64,000 bases of DNA from Diogma glabrata (taxonomy: Eukaryota; Arthropoda; Insecta; Diptera; Cylindrotomidae): contig OY856186.1 of assembly GCA_963693315.1 (NCBI GenBank), forward strand, positions 95,646,943-95,710,942, written 5' to 3'. The notes under the pieces are model-generated. The model was not told the DNA's origin and did not search any database. It saw only the letters and a program-made list of their open reading frames with translations. Positions 10,617-22,815 of the stretch are shown piece by piece; the first letter of the stretch is position 1; each line of letters begins with the position of its first letter. Both the position numbers and the translations under genes were made by a program.

Positions 10617-12929
10617 AAATGTGTTCTATTTTCCAACTTCCGACTAAGTTTTCTACAAATTTGTATGTGTACCTTCAGACTACAGTTTTGAAAAAATTTT
10701 GATGCTACATAACCGTTAGAAATACTTTTGACAGTTGATTAGATTTTCAGTATTTTATAAAATGGTTCTCGAACAAACGTTCATATTTGAGCAATTTCAT
10801 TGGTAATTTTCTACATCAACAAAAGTAGAATATGTTTCTAATGAAATGATTTAAATTTAAATGATCAATTAATAATAGTGCAAATCTGAAAAACCAAAAA
10901 AAACGGACAAATTCATCCCTATGCTAAAATTTTATGATGCCATTTGTAGAGCGCTTAGAGTGAAATTATTATTTGTTTCAGTGAAAAAAAGTAAAGAGAT
11001 GAAATGACATAAAATATAGATAACACAAGAACCTTAATATTTTTAAGATTATTTATTTTAAATAAAAATTTACTTGTTCTGAAATCAGAATTAAAAAACT
11101 TGCAATTTGGATAACATTTGTAAATATGTAAAGAACATATAACGATTGACTGGACTTGAACTTGAACTTGGAGGACTTGGTTTTATTGGCAGGTCCATTA
11201 GACGATAACATTATCAACTTTCGGATTGCCAGTTTTCTGTGACGAATCTACTATGCGAAATGTCCGAATCAACAACCAATAGAAGCTACATCAATTGCTG
11301 TTTTCCAATATACTTGGTATACAAACCGGTGTTATTAAAACTTGAGCCACCATAAGCTCAAGCCACATTAAAACTTAAGCCACCATAAACAACTTGATAA
11401 AATTCAAACCAAAGAAAATATGTGAAAAAATCCACTGTCTGAAAGATTACTTAATATTATAGCCCAAATAAAGTGAGCATGTTCCTCATCCGACCAACAA
11501 TTGACTAATTTTTCCTCCAACAAAATTGAAAATTGACCAAAATTTATATAGATTTGTCAATTTGGTGTTTAGTTATCCATTCTTGAAAAAAATATTTAAC
11601 TATCTTTATACATATATAACTAACTGAATACTCTCTGTTCCTCTCTGTAAATAACTCTGATTTAGGATGGAAGAAATTGATTTTGGGCAAAATTATACTA
11701 ACTAGTGAGGCTTCCGAACAGTTGTTTATTTTAAGAGCTTAAGATACCGACATTCGGTTATAATGAAATTCAGTAAATGGTTTTTTAGAATGACTATAAA
11801 TGGGCAGGGCAATACAAATGGGCAATATTTATAAAATGATTGTGATATCTAGCTAGTCTAACTCAATATAAAACAGAATTGTGATTTTCAACGATATTAG
11901 ACAAAACGTCTCTCGCGAACGTGTTTACCATTTGCCATGTTTTAATGTCTCCACACTACAACGAAAACCTAGGAAGGAATTTTGATGAAGTTTTATCAAA
12001 TCCTCTGAAAGTGAAGGGAATGATAAGTTTTTTGGTGAAGTTAGTCCAAGTGGTACATACTTTGCAGAAGACCTACTGTTTATATCTACAAATAGCTGCG
12101 CATACTACAGTCTTCGTTCATGAATATAGCGATTATGATGAAATTTGACAAAATCTCTGAATTCTTACGAAGATTATCTGACTAGTTTTTGGTCGATGTT
12201 GAACAAACTGGTTCGGGGCTTTTTCGAGCATCTGTGGATTTAAAACACCATTTGTATATATTTTTATTTTTTATCTATAGGTGTGACAAACGCACGTACT
12301 CCAGTCCCTGCTACCATTAGCAATATAAGTGAGACATCACTACCCAAGGTGATATCTTAGGGGTGCTAGTAGATGAACTCTTCAGTTACCCGCACCGTCA
12401 ATTTCAATTATGGAATATTCCTTGATGATAAAACCCATTGCTGGGTCGAAGAAACTAGCCTCCATATAACCCTATATCTTGCCTTTAATCATTGAGGAAG
12501 ACAGTGGGCCGCATGCTCAAGAAAAGTTCAATTACTTGTCAACCCTTAATTACAACCATGGCAAAGCTAATAATTTTTTTCCATAAGAGAAATTGACTAG
12601 CCATAAATTGTTTACCTCAAAATTGAAGTATTTGAAGTTTGTTGAACTGTGTTTAATTTTCTCAAAAATATATAACGTGCGGCCGTCTCAACTACACCGT
12701 TCTGTACTTATACAGCTGTGGAATCAATTTCGGGGTTTGATTCGCTCCCGCGATGACGTTGAGACAACCGCATTTCGATTGGAAATAGAAAATATTTTTT
12801 TCAGTGTATGCATATTTATTTTTAAATTAATATTATTAAAATCTTTTTAAGCGTCCCCTTGACAACTCTAATTGGATATTAAATGCACATTTGATCATCT
12901 CCTTTTCATTGAAAGATTATTTGTTAATT
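10617..12929. other. Probable intron or 5' flank of the PNUTS gene
   Basis: No exon could be recognised. In particular, nothing resembles the TFIIS N-terminal-like domain expected upstream in PNUTS. Short open frames at 11921-12148 and 12593-12850 have no visible family motif and are not called. The stretches 12280-12560 and 12690-12790 are richer in GC than the rest and may be old transposon debris. Confidence 0.4.
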
Positions 12930-12951
12930 ATATTTTCTTATCTAATTTTAG
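12930..12951 (+). promoter_or_regulatory. 3' splice site before the PNUTS exon
   Basis: A T-rich tract ends TTATCTAATTTTAG at 12951, directly before the conserved acidic start of the PNUTS exon. Using this acceptor puts the coding frame in phase 1, with one base of the first codon coming from the previous exon. The ATG at 12891 lies inside the intron side and is not a credible start. Confidence 0.7.
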
Positions 12952-14405
12952 CTGCTTTATTAGTGGAATCAGATATGTTTATGGATGCACTCTCAGCTGC
13001 TTCCCCAGTTCCTAAAAAAGATAGTAAAAAACGTAAACGAAGAATGTCCATATCAAAAGAAGGAGCATCGAGCTCTCCTCCAGAAAGCCCAACTACGCCG
13101 AGTACTCCACCGATTAAATCTGTAACTTCTAGCTCACCATTACCCAAAACTGCTGCTGTGGCTCCAGCAGCACCCGCTCTTAAATTTTATCAAGAAACCC
13201 TTAATGAAAATGAGGATTCTAAAAAACAAAAAACAAATGACAATGAAGAAACAATCCCTACAGATGAGAAATCAAATGACGAAACTGCTGAAAGTAAAAC
13301 AGAAGATGTTGTAATGGTTGAAGCCATCACAGAAACAAAAGAAATCGAAGATGCACCCGAAACGATCACAACGGCTGACGAAAGTCAAAATAGTGACGAT
13401 AGATTGTCAGATAGTGAACCCACTGTTAAAACACCAGGTCCTGGATGTGGTCCGGATGGTCCGCCTGGAGTTTTAGTTATTCATCGACGACGAGGTCCAA
13501 AGAAAAAACTACAATGGAGACCATTAGAAAGTTTAGAGGAAGTACGGTACTTTGAACTTGACGAAAATGAAAGAGTGAATGTAACTAAAACCTTTATGGA
13601 TGCCAAACATATGGAAAGAATTCAGGAGCGAGAACTAGTTCAAACCGCCCGTAATAAATACTCAGCAATTGATAAAATGTACAAAGAAATTGATTGGAGA
13701 CCATTAATCGAAGTAGAAGGAGTACCGCGACACCCAGCAGGATCACAAAGTAAAGAGAAGAAAATTCAAATCGACAGGGAACAAACCGTTTTGAAAGTTC
13801 TATATTTTTCACGACATAATGTTCCAGAATCACCGTCAGAACCTGATATGGAGTATTATCAAGTAACTGACCCAACTGTCATTCCGTTGAATGATACAAC
13901 ATTAAATCCAGATGGTATAAATGATCTAACGTCGATGCCCTGGCCTGATCCAAAGGGCGTTGCACCACAGATACCGATGGGAATTAATGTACCACCATTT
14001 GCTCCAGCGCAACCTTTTATGCCAATGGAGATGCCGCAGCAAAATTGGTCTATGAATTCAAATATGTTAAGGATGCCAATGGTAGCGCCTCAAGGTTTCG
14101 CTCCTGCACCACCCGCAGTACCACATTTTAATAATAACTTTCCAATAAACATGATATCAAACTTAGGTTTAAATTTAAAGGATGGGTTGAATATGAATAT
14201 GCGTGGTCCAACAGTAAATAACGGTAACTGGTTCCGGCCTGGTGGTCCACCAAACTGGTTAAATAATTCTAATAATAACAGCAATAAAAATTTACCTAAT
14301 CGGAATAATGGTTACCCTGGTCCCCGAAGCTGGTTAAATAATAAAAGAGGTGGCGGTCGATATGGAACAGGAAACTATAATTCAAATATGAAAAATTCAT
14401 ACTGA
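12952..14405 (+). CDS. PNUTS: PNUTS (PPP1R10) homologue, terminal coding exon
   Basis: In other animals PNUTS is a nuclear scaffold that targets protein phosphatase 1 to chromatin and to the RNA polymerase II termination machinery. The frame opens with an acidic MFMDALSA motif (from about 12975), then a basic KKRKRR stretch and a Ser/Pro-rich linker. An acidic region follows, then the PP1-binding neighbourhood GPKKKLQW (about 13493-13516) and the block FELDENERVNV (about 13552-13584), which is characteristic of the family. Further on come a conserved DREQTVLKVLYF segment and an EPDMEYYQ/IPL motif. The C-terminus is Pro/Met-rich, then Asn/Gly/Arg-rich, ending NMKNSY. The RVxF-type motif reads KLQW, with Leu where Val or Ile is usual. 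No CCCH zinc finger is visible at the C-terminus, although vertebrate PNUTS has one. The N-terminal TFIIS-like domain must lie in exons outside this window or unrecognised. Confidence 0.85.
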
Positions 14406-14580
14406 CTTATCAAGTAAAATTGAATTGTTGTTGAACTTTTATCTGTGATAACTATCAAATATTTAGTAATATGTATGCAAGTCATAAATTGAATTTGCTG
14501 ACCATTAAATTTAATAAAAACAACACCGTTATAGTGTTGGAGTTTTTTTAAAATAAATATTGTTGAAATAAATAATTGTA
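14406..14580 (+). terminator. PNUTS 3' UTR with polyadenylation signals
   Basis: AATAAA occurs at 14513-14518, 14552-14557 and 14567-14572. A small stem (CAACAC/GTGTTG, 14521-14539) and a T-rich stretch lie between them. Which signal is used cannot be told from sequence. Further AATAAA-like sites follow to about 14875. Confidence 0.55.
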
Positions 14581-15369
14581 TTATAAGTTTATGTTACAAA
14601 TGAATGCAACAAATAATTTATTTTTTAAATATGATAAATAATAATTTAATAATCTGTTGACACTTAATCTAGCCCTTATGTTTTTTAATTTAAATAGTGA
14701 TATTTTTTTTAATATATATAATTATAATTATGGTAAAAATTATATAGTTCAATTTAAATTTGAATGTTTTATAAACTTTTAAAAATAAAAGCAAAATATG
14801 AAAACAATGTTCTGGATCAAGTTCTTTGTTGTATCCTTTTAGAAAAGCCTGCCGCTAACTGAAAGAAAAAAATAAAGAAGGTTATAGTTTTCTGTAAGAC
14901 GAGTTCTCTGTTGCACAATAAAATGACCCCAAAAAATCTGGTGTTTAAGACCACCGTGTTTTTGGGTCATTTTATTGCATGTAAAACGAATAGAGTAGTT
15001 TTTGCGCTATCAATCAAACATTGAGCTCAAACTCATTTTGCTGTTAGGAAATTGGTTTTTATTTTAATATTAAACAATTCATTCTAACAAACCTAATTTT
15101 TTGCATGTTCCGCTGAAGAATAATCTTAAAAGAAGCTGCTTTTTTTGTGTGAAAGGTACACTGAAAACAAAAATATTGCGACGCTGATGCATAGGCTGAC
15201 TTCACCAAAGCTTTGGAAACATAGTGTTCTGGATATATAATGAGCTAATATCCATCAAATACTTTAATTAAAAGCTAACCAATATTATGGACTTCGTAGC
15301 TCTAATAATAAAAATATTAAAGCAAGCAGTAGTATCCCAACAAACATTCTGTTGTACGAGAAAAAGTAA
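14581..15369. other. Intergenic DNA with one hairpin
   Basis: No gene is visible. Bases 14913-14980 form an inverted repeat: CAATAAAATGACCC (14916-14929) pairs with GGGTCATTTTATTG (14964-14977), and both arms continue into A-rich/T-rich and GGTG/CACC pairs. This could be a small MITE remnant. Confidence 0.5.
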
Positions 15370-15672
15370 AAAAACATTTTTATCGGAAGTGACAAACCGG
15401 AAGTTAGGATGCAGAACTGTTGTAAACCGTACTAAATGTGTATGTGAAAAAATTTCATCCAATTCGATTATCAGGTACAGAAGTTATTGAGCTTCCAAAA
15501 TAACAGGTGCTTGGAGGGCCACTTTGTTCACTATCGCTAAAAAAACTAATCAGTTCCTTGCCATACATATTTGCATCTTTTTGCAAAGTGTAATCAAAAT
15601 TACTTAACGAACGAATGTTGTATGCTTCCAACAAACATTGAAACAATAAACAGGTGTTCGGGAGGACACCAC
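15370..15672. repeat. Satellite-like degenerate repeat, left fragment
   Basis: Contains the boxes CCGGAAGT, GATGCAGAACTGTTGTAAAC, TTTCATCCAATTCGATTATC, AGGTACAGAAGTTATTGAGC and ACTAATCAGTTCCTTGCC. The same ordered boxes recur at 19420-20600. The RTE element separates this fragment from the rest of the array. Confidence 0.75.
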
Positions 15673-15687
15673 CTCTCTCTCTGGCGT

Positions 15688-18600
15688 TTACATCCCATGG
15701 AGGGATTTTGCCGTCTGTGCAATCAGCTTCCAATCGTCTCGTTCCATGACCAGTGACCCCAGTTTCGACATCCTATATCACGAAGGTCTTGGATGATGTC
15801 ATCACGCCAGCGTTGTCTAGGTCTTCCTCTTCGACGAACACCAGCTGGTTGTTGTTGGAACGTTTTTTTAATCATTCTATCTAATGGTGCCCTTTCTACA
15901 TGACCAAACCATCTAATCCGGTTAGATTTAATGAATCCGATTACATCGCAGCCTCCAAGAAGCTGTCTGATTTCATGATTCATCCGAATTCTATACTGAT
16001 TTTCAAAGTTGCTGACATGGACCATAAATTGTTCGTATGACTTTCCTCTCGAATGTTGATAGAATTCTACAATCAGAGGAAGTGAGTGTCCAGCTTTCGC
16101 TTCCAAAGGTAAGCACAGGTCGAATTAATGCTTTGTAAAGTGTGAGTTTGCACGACTGCGAAAGATGTTTGGATCGCAAAAGTTTTGAGTATGCGTAGAA
16201 AACTCTGTATGCCGCTGAGACACGGGCTTTAATATCTGCCTGCATGTCATTTGACGATGTTATTACACATCCGAGGTATTTGAAGTTTTCTACACGTTCC
16301 ACTTCATAATCGCCAGTATTCAGATTGCCGGGAGGTATATTCCTGGATGTTGTTAAAAGTTTAGTCTTGCCGGTGTTAATGCATAATCCAAGTCGTTTAG
16401 CATTTCTTTCAAGCTGAGAGAGACTATCCTTTATATCGCTTGTTCTACGTCCGAGAAGCACAATATCATCTGCATAGCCAAGAATTTGACTAGATTTGTT
16501 AAATATACAGTTTTGTGTCTCAACGCGGCTTTTTCTTATCGCGTACTCAAGCGCCAAATTAAATAGTGAGGGCGCGAGTGCATCACCTTGTCGAACACCT
16601 GATGTTATATCAAAAGAGTCAGAAACTGACCCTTCGATTACTATTCTACAGTTTGATCCCGATGTTGTGAGTTTGCACAGAGAAACAAGTTTCACTGGAA
16701 TACCAAGGCATATGAGTGCAGACCAGAGGTTGTCGCGGATGATGCTATCATATGCTTGGTTGAAATCAACGTAGAGCTGGTGAATGCTGATGTTGTACTC
16801 CCAACATTTTTCCAGAATCATCCTTAATGTAAAACATTGATCTGTGGTTGAACGGTTGGGACGAAAACCACACTGATAGTCGCCGATGATAGATTCGGCA
16901 AACGGGATGAGCAGAGCGAGTGCGACATTAGCTAGTATTTTATATGCAGTGTTCAACAGTGCGATTCCACGATAATTCGCACACTTTAGGCGGTCACCTT
17001 TTTTATGTAGCGGAACAATGAGAGCTGTTTTCCATTCAGCAGGTAGTTCTTCTTGGTCCCAGATTGCAAGAATCAGATCATATATACGTGAGACCAGAGC
17101 TGCTCCTCCATTCTTAAATAGTTCTGCAGGGATTCCATCGATACCTGGTGATTTGCCATTTTTTAATTTTTTGATGGCAGCTTCCACTTCTTCTATTGTT
17201 GGGTAAGGGACAAAAATCTCCTCACTTGACGGAGCAATCGCTCGAATAGGATGAACTTCATTCGTCCTATTCAGTAGGTCTTGAAAGTGGGATCGCCATA
17301 CTTCCAGCACATCACGTTCACTTGTTGTAAGCTCGTTGTTTCCATTTTTGATGGCTGTAGATCTTGGGTGGAAATCTTTGGTCAGATTCCGCGCATTGGC
17401 AAAACACTCTTTCAAATTTCCATTAGCCGCATGTTGGTTGATGTTTTCGATACAGCTCTTCATGTGTTCGCGTTTCTTTTTCCGTAGGAGTTTTGCTGAG
17501 GCTTTTCTGGCGCATAGATAATCAGTTTGGGAGCTTCGGGTGTTTCTTGTTAACCATTTTTCTCGCAGTTTTTGTTTGTGCTCAATGCTTTCGCGGCACT
17601 CGTCATCAAACCATTCGTTACGTGATTTCGGTGGTCGTTTTCCGATTGTAGTTTGTGCTGCGCATATGATGGTTGATTGAAGCGTTTGCCATTCTTCTTG
17701 TATGTTTAATGGCATCTCAGATGGGATGTCATGCTCTTCTATGCTTTGCGTTACAATTTCCTGATATCTATTCAGTGATTCCAGGTGTTTAAATGCTTCG
17801 ACATTCCAGCGCACGGTCTTTTTTGCTTGCCTATTAAATGTAGATGATAATTTGCACTTATACTTGAAGATGACAAGCATATGATCGGTGTCCATATCAG
17901 CACCTCTGTATGATCGAACGTCAGTTACACTTGTAGAGTGTCTCTTAGAAATCATGACGTGATCGATTTGATTTTCAGTTCTTCCATCATTTGATTTCCA
18001 CGTTGCTTTGTGGATTCTCTTATGAGGGAAGAAAGTGCTAGAAATTACTAGATCATACATCATAGCCAGTTCAGCTGCGCGAAAGCCGTTATTGTTACTA
18101 GCATGATGCAAGCTGTTAGGGCCGACATGTGTTTTAAGTTCTGCACTTCTACCAATTTGCGCATTGAAGTCACCTACCACGATTTTTATATCGTGTCGCG
18201 GGATGTTATTGATGACTTCTTCGAGTTCTAGAAAGAACAGGTCTTTAATGTTATCTGCTTTGTCTTCAGTAGGTGCATGAACATTGATGATCGTTACATT
18301 AAATTTTTGCGTACGGATTCTCATTGTGCATATCCGCATATTAATTGGGCGAAAGTCGATAACATGTTGATTCACGCGACGATGTATGAGAAAGCCTACT
18401 CCAAATTCTCCTCCGTTTTCATGACCGCAATAGTAGAGAGTGTATCCCTTGGCTGTTTCGTGGATTCCACTCCCTGGCCATCGTAGTTCTTGTAACGCCA
18501 CTATATCCAGTGTATAGCTATTGATTTGGTTTGTAAGTTTTAGTAGATCTCCTGGTCTTCTAAGGCTTAGCACGTTCCAGGTTCCCATTTTTAAATCGTA

Positions 18601-18717
18601 GTCCGGGTACAGTTTCCGAGGTCGTTCTAATAATGAATCCGAGATAATCCGAGGCCTGTGTACAGAATTCATGACAAGTAATTTTTTACGGAAATGGGGT
18701 GTTAGCCCTTCGCCCAA
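15688..18717 (-). pseudogene. RTE-type LINE retrotransposon, frameshifted
   Basis: This minus-strand frame starts at 18717. It encodes an apurinic endonuclease domain (MGTWNVLSLR, LQELRW, VVGDFNAQIG, MDTDHMLV), then a reverse transcriptase with NGKSPGIDGIPAELFK, VYDFNQAYDS-like block, SGVRQGDALAPSLFN and the catalytic YADDIVLLG. The C-terminal part follows the RTE pattern (RIRMNHE, RIRWFGHVER, RRGRPRQRW). The long frame stops after GPCQQL near 16005. A shift there resumes the family sequence in another frame, and a second shift near 15765 is needed to read the usual end (ERDDWKLIAQ, AKSLHG; stop at 15688-15690). The copy is nearly complete, but two frameshifts make it inactive as it stands. 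It lies inside the satellite-like array. Confidence 0.9.
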
Positions 18718-18780
18718 CCCAAATTTTCGTGAATGGGTTCGTTCTGCATCTTAAGGTCACCAGAAACAACCTTTTTACAT

Positions 18781-18936
18781 GTTTATATAGCGAGCCGCTT
18801 GGTCCAAGACAGACGCCCGCTACAAACCGCCCCTAACATGGAGAACAGACGCTTGCTACACGTTTATATAGCGAGCCGCTTGATCCAAGACAGACACCCG
18901 CTCCAAACCGCCCCTAACATGGAGAACAGACGCTTG
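18781..18936. repeat. 81-bp tandem repeat, two units
   Basis: Units 18781-18861 and 18862-18936 both begin GTTTATATAGCGAGCCGCTT and end AACATGGAGAACAGACGCTTG. They sit just upstream of the RTE frame, on the 5' side of that minus-strand element. This is where LINEs often carry promoter repeats, so they may be monomers of its 5' UTR. Confidence 0.85.
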
Positions 18937-20740
18937 AATTGCATTGGTTTTGTGGAGCCGATGACTCGCCATGGTGCAGAATCATTGAGTATAAGCAGTA
19001 TTTACTTTGCACCTCTCAACTACATCAACCTAATTCTGTTAGCATTACCCAGGTAGCACGGCGTGGACGTAGAATTTCGGATTTCACTACCCAACCCCTT
19101 ATCCCAATATCCCAATATTGTCCCAATCAATTCTTTGTCATTAAAGTTTTCATCTTTTTTCAAAGTGCCATTAAAATTGATTAATGAATGAAATCTATAT
19201 GCTCCCAACACACTTTAAAAACAAAGTGTGAAAAGTCAGCAGTTTTATGGTAGACCCCCCGCCACCTTGATCAATGTGTCCCAAAAGATGATAATTATCT
19301 TCTTACACTAATTGAAACCTTTTCCATAAGTTTTATCATAGACACTACATTATTGTAGGCTGTAGTGTGCATAAAAATACTGAAAAAACTGCCAACAATT
19401 AAAAAAAATTATTTTTACCGGAAGTAAAAAACCGGAAGTTGGGATGCAGAACTGTTATAAATCATACTAAATGCTTATGTACCAAGTTTCATCCAATTTG
19501 ATTATCAGGTACAGATGTTATTGAGCTTTAAAAAAACAGGTGTATGGGACACCCTCCACCACTTTGTTCACTATCGCTCAAAAACTAATCAGTTCTTTGC
19601 CATACATGTTTGCATCCTTTTCCAAAGTGTCATCAAAATTGGTTCACGAACGAATGCTATGTGCTCCCAACAAACATTGAAAAAATGATGACACAGTAAA
19701 CAGGTGTTCGGGAGGCCCCGTACCACGTATACCAATATTAGCCAAAAACTAATCAGTTCCTTATCATTTAAGTCTTCATCTTTTTCCAAAGTGTCATTAG
19801 AATTGATTAATGAATGAAGTCTGTATGCTCCCAACAAACTTTAAAAACAAAGTGTGAAAAGTCAGCAGTTGTATGGTAGACCCCCACCACTTTGATCAAT
19901 GTGTCCCAAAAGATGATAATTACCTTCTCACACTAATCGAACCCTTTTCCATAAGTTTCATCTTAATCACTTAATTATTGTAGGCTGTAGTGTGCATAAA
20001 GACACTGAAAAAACTTCAAAAATTTACAAAAAAAAAATTTACCGGAAGTTGGGATGTAGAACTGTTGTGAACCGTACTACATGCTCATGTACCAAGTTTC
20101 ATTCAATTTGATTATCAGGTACAGATGTTATTGAGCTTGAAAAAAAACAGGTGCTCCAGGGACCTCACACCCTTTTGTTCACTATCGCTCAAAAACTAAT
20201 CAGTTCCTTGTCATGTTTGCATCTTTTTCCAAAGTGTCATCAAAATTCATTCACGAATGAATGTTTTATGCTCCCAACAAACATAAAAACTTTGTGGAAA
20301 AAACCACCTGTTGTATGGTGGACCCCCAAATCCTTTATTCAATGTGCTCCAAAAACTGATAAAATGTTTTTCATGTTATTTGAAAGCTTTTCCCAACGTT
20401 TCATGAAAATCGATCGGTAATTGTAGGCTACAGTAGGGATAAACACCTGAAAAAAAACTTTTTAGCCGGAAGTGATAAACCGGAAGTTGGTATGCAGAAA
20501 TATTGGAAACAGTACTAAAACCTTATATACTAAGTTTGAATAAGATCATAGTCCGGAATCAGAAGTTATTCAAGATAAACTTAGAGGAGTTCGGGAGACC
20601 CCCCGCCATTTTGTCCAAATTTGAAATGAATCCAGATCTTCCATTTTCAAGTGAACCTGTATCATTTGCCAAAGTTTCATCAAGATCCTATGCAGAAAAC
20701 TCACCCACCCACCCACGCACACACAGACATACACTAAAAT
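18937..20740. repeat. Satellite-like degenerate tandem array, main part
   Basis: Several partial repeat units follow each other. The box CCGGAAGT...GATGCAGAACTGTT recurs near 19430, 20042 and 20465 (variant). The box AACTAATCAGTTCYTT recurs near 19580, 19748 and 20193. TTCATCCAATTTGATTATC-type and CTCCCAACAAAC-type boxes lie between them. Spacings vary (about 170, 430 and 620 bp), so this is a composite, decayed array. The last unit ends in CAAAGTTTCATCAAGATCC and a CACCCACCCACGCACACACA stretch. No gene is present. Confidence 0.7.
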
Positions 20741-20763
20741 ATAAATAATCAATTGGGTGCATA

Positions 20764-21032
<269 letters not shown>

Positions 21033-21428
21033 GCCGAACGCAACTTCGATAAAAATCGAAAAAACCGCGAAAAAATCGTTATTTTTTCAAATTTTGGATT
21101 ATAGCCCTAAAGGAGTAGTTTTTTCTTTAACCTTTCTTGGGACGTTTTGAAAGTAGACTAAATTTGCTACAATATGATGGAGAACTATCTCTGTAGGCCC
21201 AATAGTTTCTGAGATTAACCCTTTCAAAGTTTTAGTCCAGTAACTTTATACATCACAGGATGCGTCAAATCCGGTAGTTCTGATTTTTTGTAGACTTGTT
21301 TATGATGTTGGTCTAATGAATAATCCAAGTTTGTGACCTTGAGCGCCGAACGCAACTTCGTTAAAAATCGAAAAAACCGCGAAAAAGTTGTTTTTTTTTT
21401 TTTTTTTTTAAATTTTGGCGATTATTGG
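21033..21428. repeat. Dispersed repeat R, copy 1
   Basis: Bounded by two GCCGAACGCAACTTCG boxes (21033 and 21344). Inside lie CCTAAAGGAGTAG, AAATTTGCTACAATATGATG, GGCCCAATAGTTTCTGAGAT and GCGTCAAATCCGGTAGTT. The same phrases recur near 36030-36222, 52368-52510, 53075-53340, 58770-59040 and 59540-59738. It has no coding frame. Confidence 0.7.
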
Positions 21429-21692
21429 CGTAGAGACAAAACATACATTTTACACGCAGAAACACATATACATCTACACTCATAAAAATACCGATATTTT
21501 ATAAAATATAAAATTTATTATCTTTAAAATTTAATATCAATTAAACGATCAAGCTGATCATATCTAAATACAAAATATAAAAATCTAGTTTGTAAAATAA
21601 AGTTCAATCAATGTGTTAAATAAATAACTGAAATAAAAAGAATTATTATTAAAAATTAAAGTTTATAGTTATTCAAAAAACAAACTATAACA
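21429..21692 (+). mobile_element. Ty3/gypsy LTR, uninterrupted copy
   Basis: This 264-bp copy matches the gypsy 3' LTRs at 36223-37285, 51283-52367 and 59739-60823, except that those contain an 0.8-kb insertion. It starts GTAGAGACAAAACATAC (the first T of the usual TG is a C here) and ends AACAAACTATAACA. A primer-binding-like site follows at once, so it behaves as a 5' LTR. Few differences from the other LTRs were noticed, which suggests a young element. Confidence 0.85.
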
Positions 21693-21706
21693 TTGGTGAC
21701 CCCGTG
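21693..21706 (+). promoter_or_regulatory. Probable primer-binding site of the gypsy element
   Basis: TTGGTGACCCCGTG directly follows the LTR end, as expected for the tRNA primer site. Similar TGGTGACCCCG sites are common in Mag-type gypsy elements. The tRNA was not identified. Confidence 0.6.
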
Positions 21707-22295
21707 TTTGTGATTTAATTAAGCTATAACATTGGTTAAAAAACTTTAACAAACTATACAGCACTATAAACGGAACTGTATAAGTATAACAGTGATTAAT
21801 ATAATAACATTGGCATAAAATCAATACATATAAAGATCATCTGTTATCACAAATAACGCAATTTTGGTACAACTTACAACGGTTTAACGATATCATTGAT
21901 TATACAAGGACAATCAAATTATTTAATAATACCAGGCTGTTTTAAGTTCATCATTATAATTTTCAACTACTCTCAACATTTATAATAAATCAACATACAA
22001 CGATTCATTACATTGAGAATTGGATTTATAAGTTTTACATATTCTACATTATATTGAGGTTAACATTACAATGAAGAATTGGATTTATTAGATTTGCACA
22101 TCCTACAGTATATTGAGGTTGACATAATATTGAAGATTTGGATTAATAAGTTTTACAACTATTTTCAACATACAGTAGAAATCAACTAAACAAACAACGA
22201 TTCATCATTACAAAGAGGATTTGAGAATAAGCATCAAATAAAAAATTAAGTAAGATAAATCTTTATTTTAAGTTAAGTTTTTCTTTAAATTTAAT
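21707..22295 (+). mobile_element. Gypsy leader (untranslated) sequence
   Basis: AT-rich, no open frame. It contains local repeats of ATTGAGGTT...AACATT and of GAATTGGATTTATTAG-like phrases (about 22014-22150). It ends where element G begins. The gag start associated with this LTR may be the fragment at 30230, with other DNA inserted between. Confidence 0.5.
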
Positions 22296-22815
22296 AGTTA
22301 TTTATTATACAAGGGAAAAAAGTAGTAGATTTTAGCTCGAGGTTGTGTTGTCTCCCGACGCGAAGCGGAGGGAGACAAAAAACCGAGAGCTAAAATCTAC
22401 AATTTTTCCCGTGTATAATACACTATTTTTTTCTGTGACTGGATAAATATTAATATAATTATTGAAAAAATAATATTAAACAAATATTACAATATGTATA
22501 TTCACCACACCATACGAATTTTTCTTGAATAAAAACTTAAAATTAAGTTTCATTTTATTTGTCAAAACCAGTTATTAACATCAAGAAGAAAACGGTATAA
22601 CTTTTCATTAACATTAAAATAGTCATAAATGTTCATAAATATTCATAATATTCATCATTTATGTGTATATATGTATTTATATATATATTTTTATCTATCC
22701 GGGAAAAAAGTACATACTTTTTTCCCGGGGAAAAAAGTATTTTATGAAAAGTAGCATTTTTGCACCTGTCAGCAGAAGTAAAATGTTAAACTTTTTTCCC
22801 GTCACAGAAAAAATT
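22296..22815 (+). mobile_element. Element G: inverted second copy of element F
   Basis: Nearly identical reverse complement of 8475-9000. The palindromic module (about 22296-22425) has the core CCCGACGCGAAGCGGAGGG. The body (about 22423-22815) lies between TTTTTTCTGTGACTGG and CCCGTCACAGAAAAAA. It interrupts the gypsy leader region. It does not encode a protein. Confidence 0.85.

Noticed and set aside
11921..12850. Upstream PNUTS exons at 11921-12148 or 12593-12850
   Set aside because: The translations show no similarity to the TFIIS-like N-terminal domain and lack convincing splice sites at both ends.
12891..12951. ATG at 12891 as the start of the PNUTS protein
   Set aside because: The first 20 codons are hydrophobic AT-rich translation of a polypyrimidine-rich intron end. 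A splice acceptor at 12951 directly precedes the conserved region, and the N-terminal domain of the family is missing.
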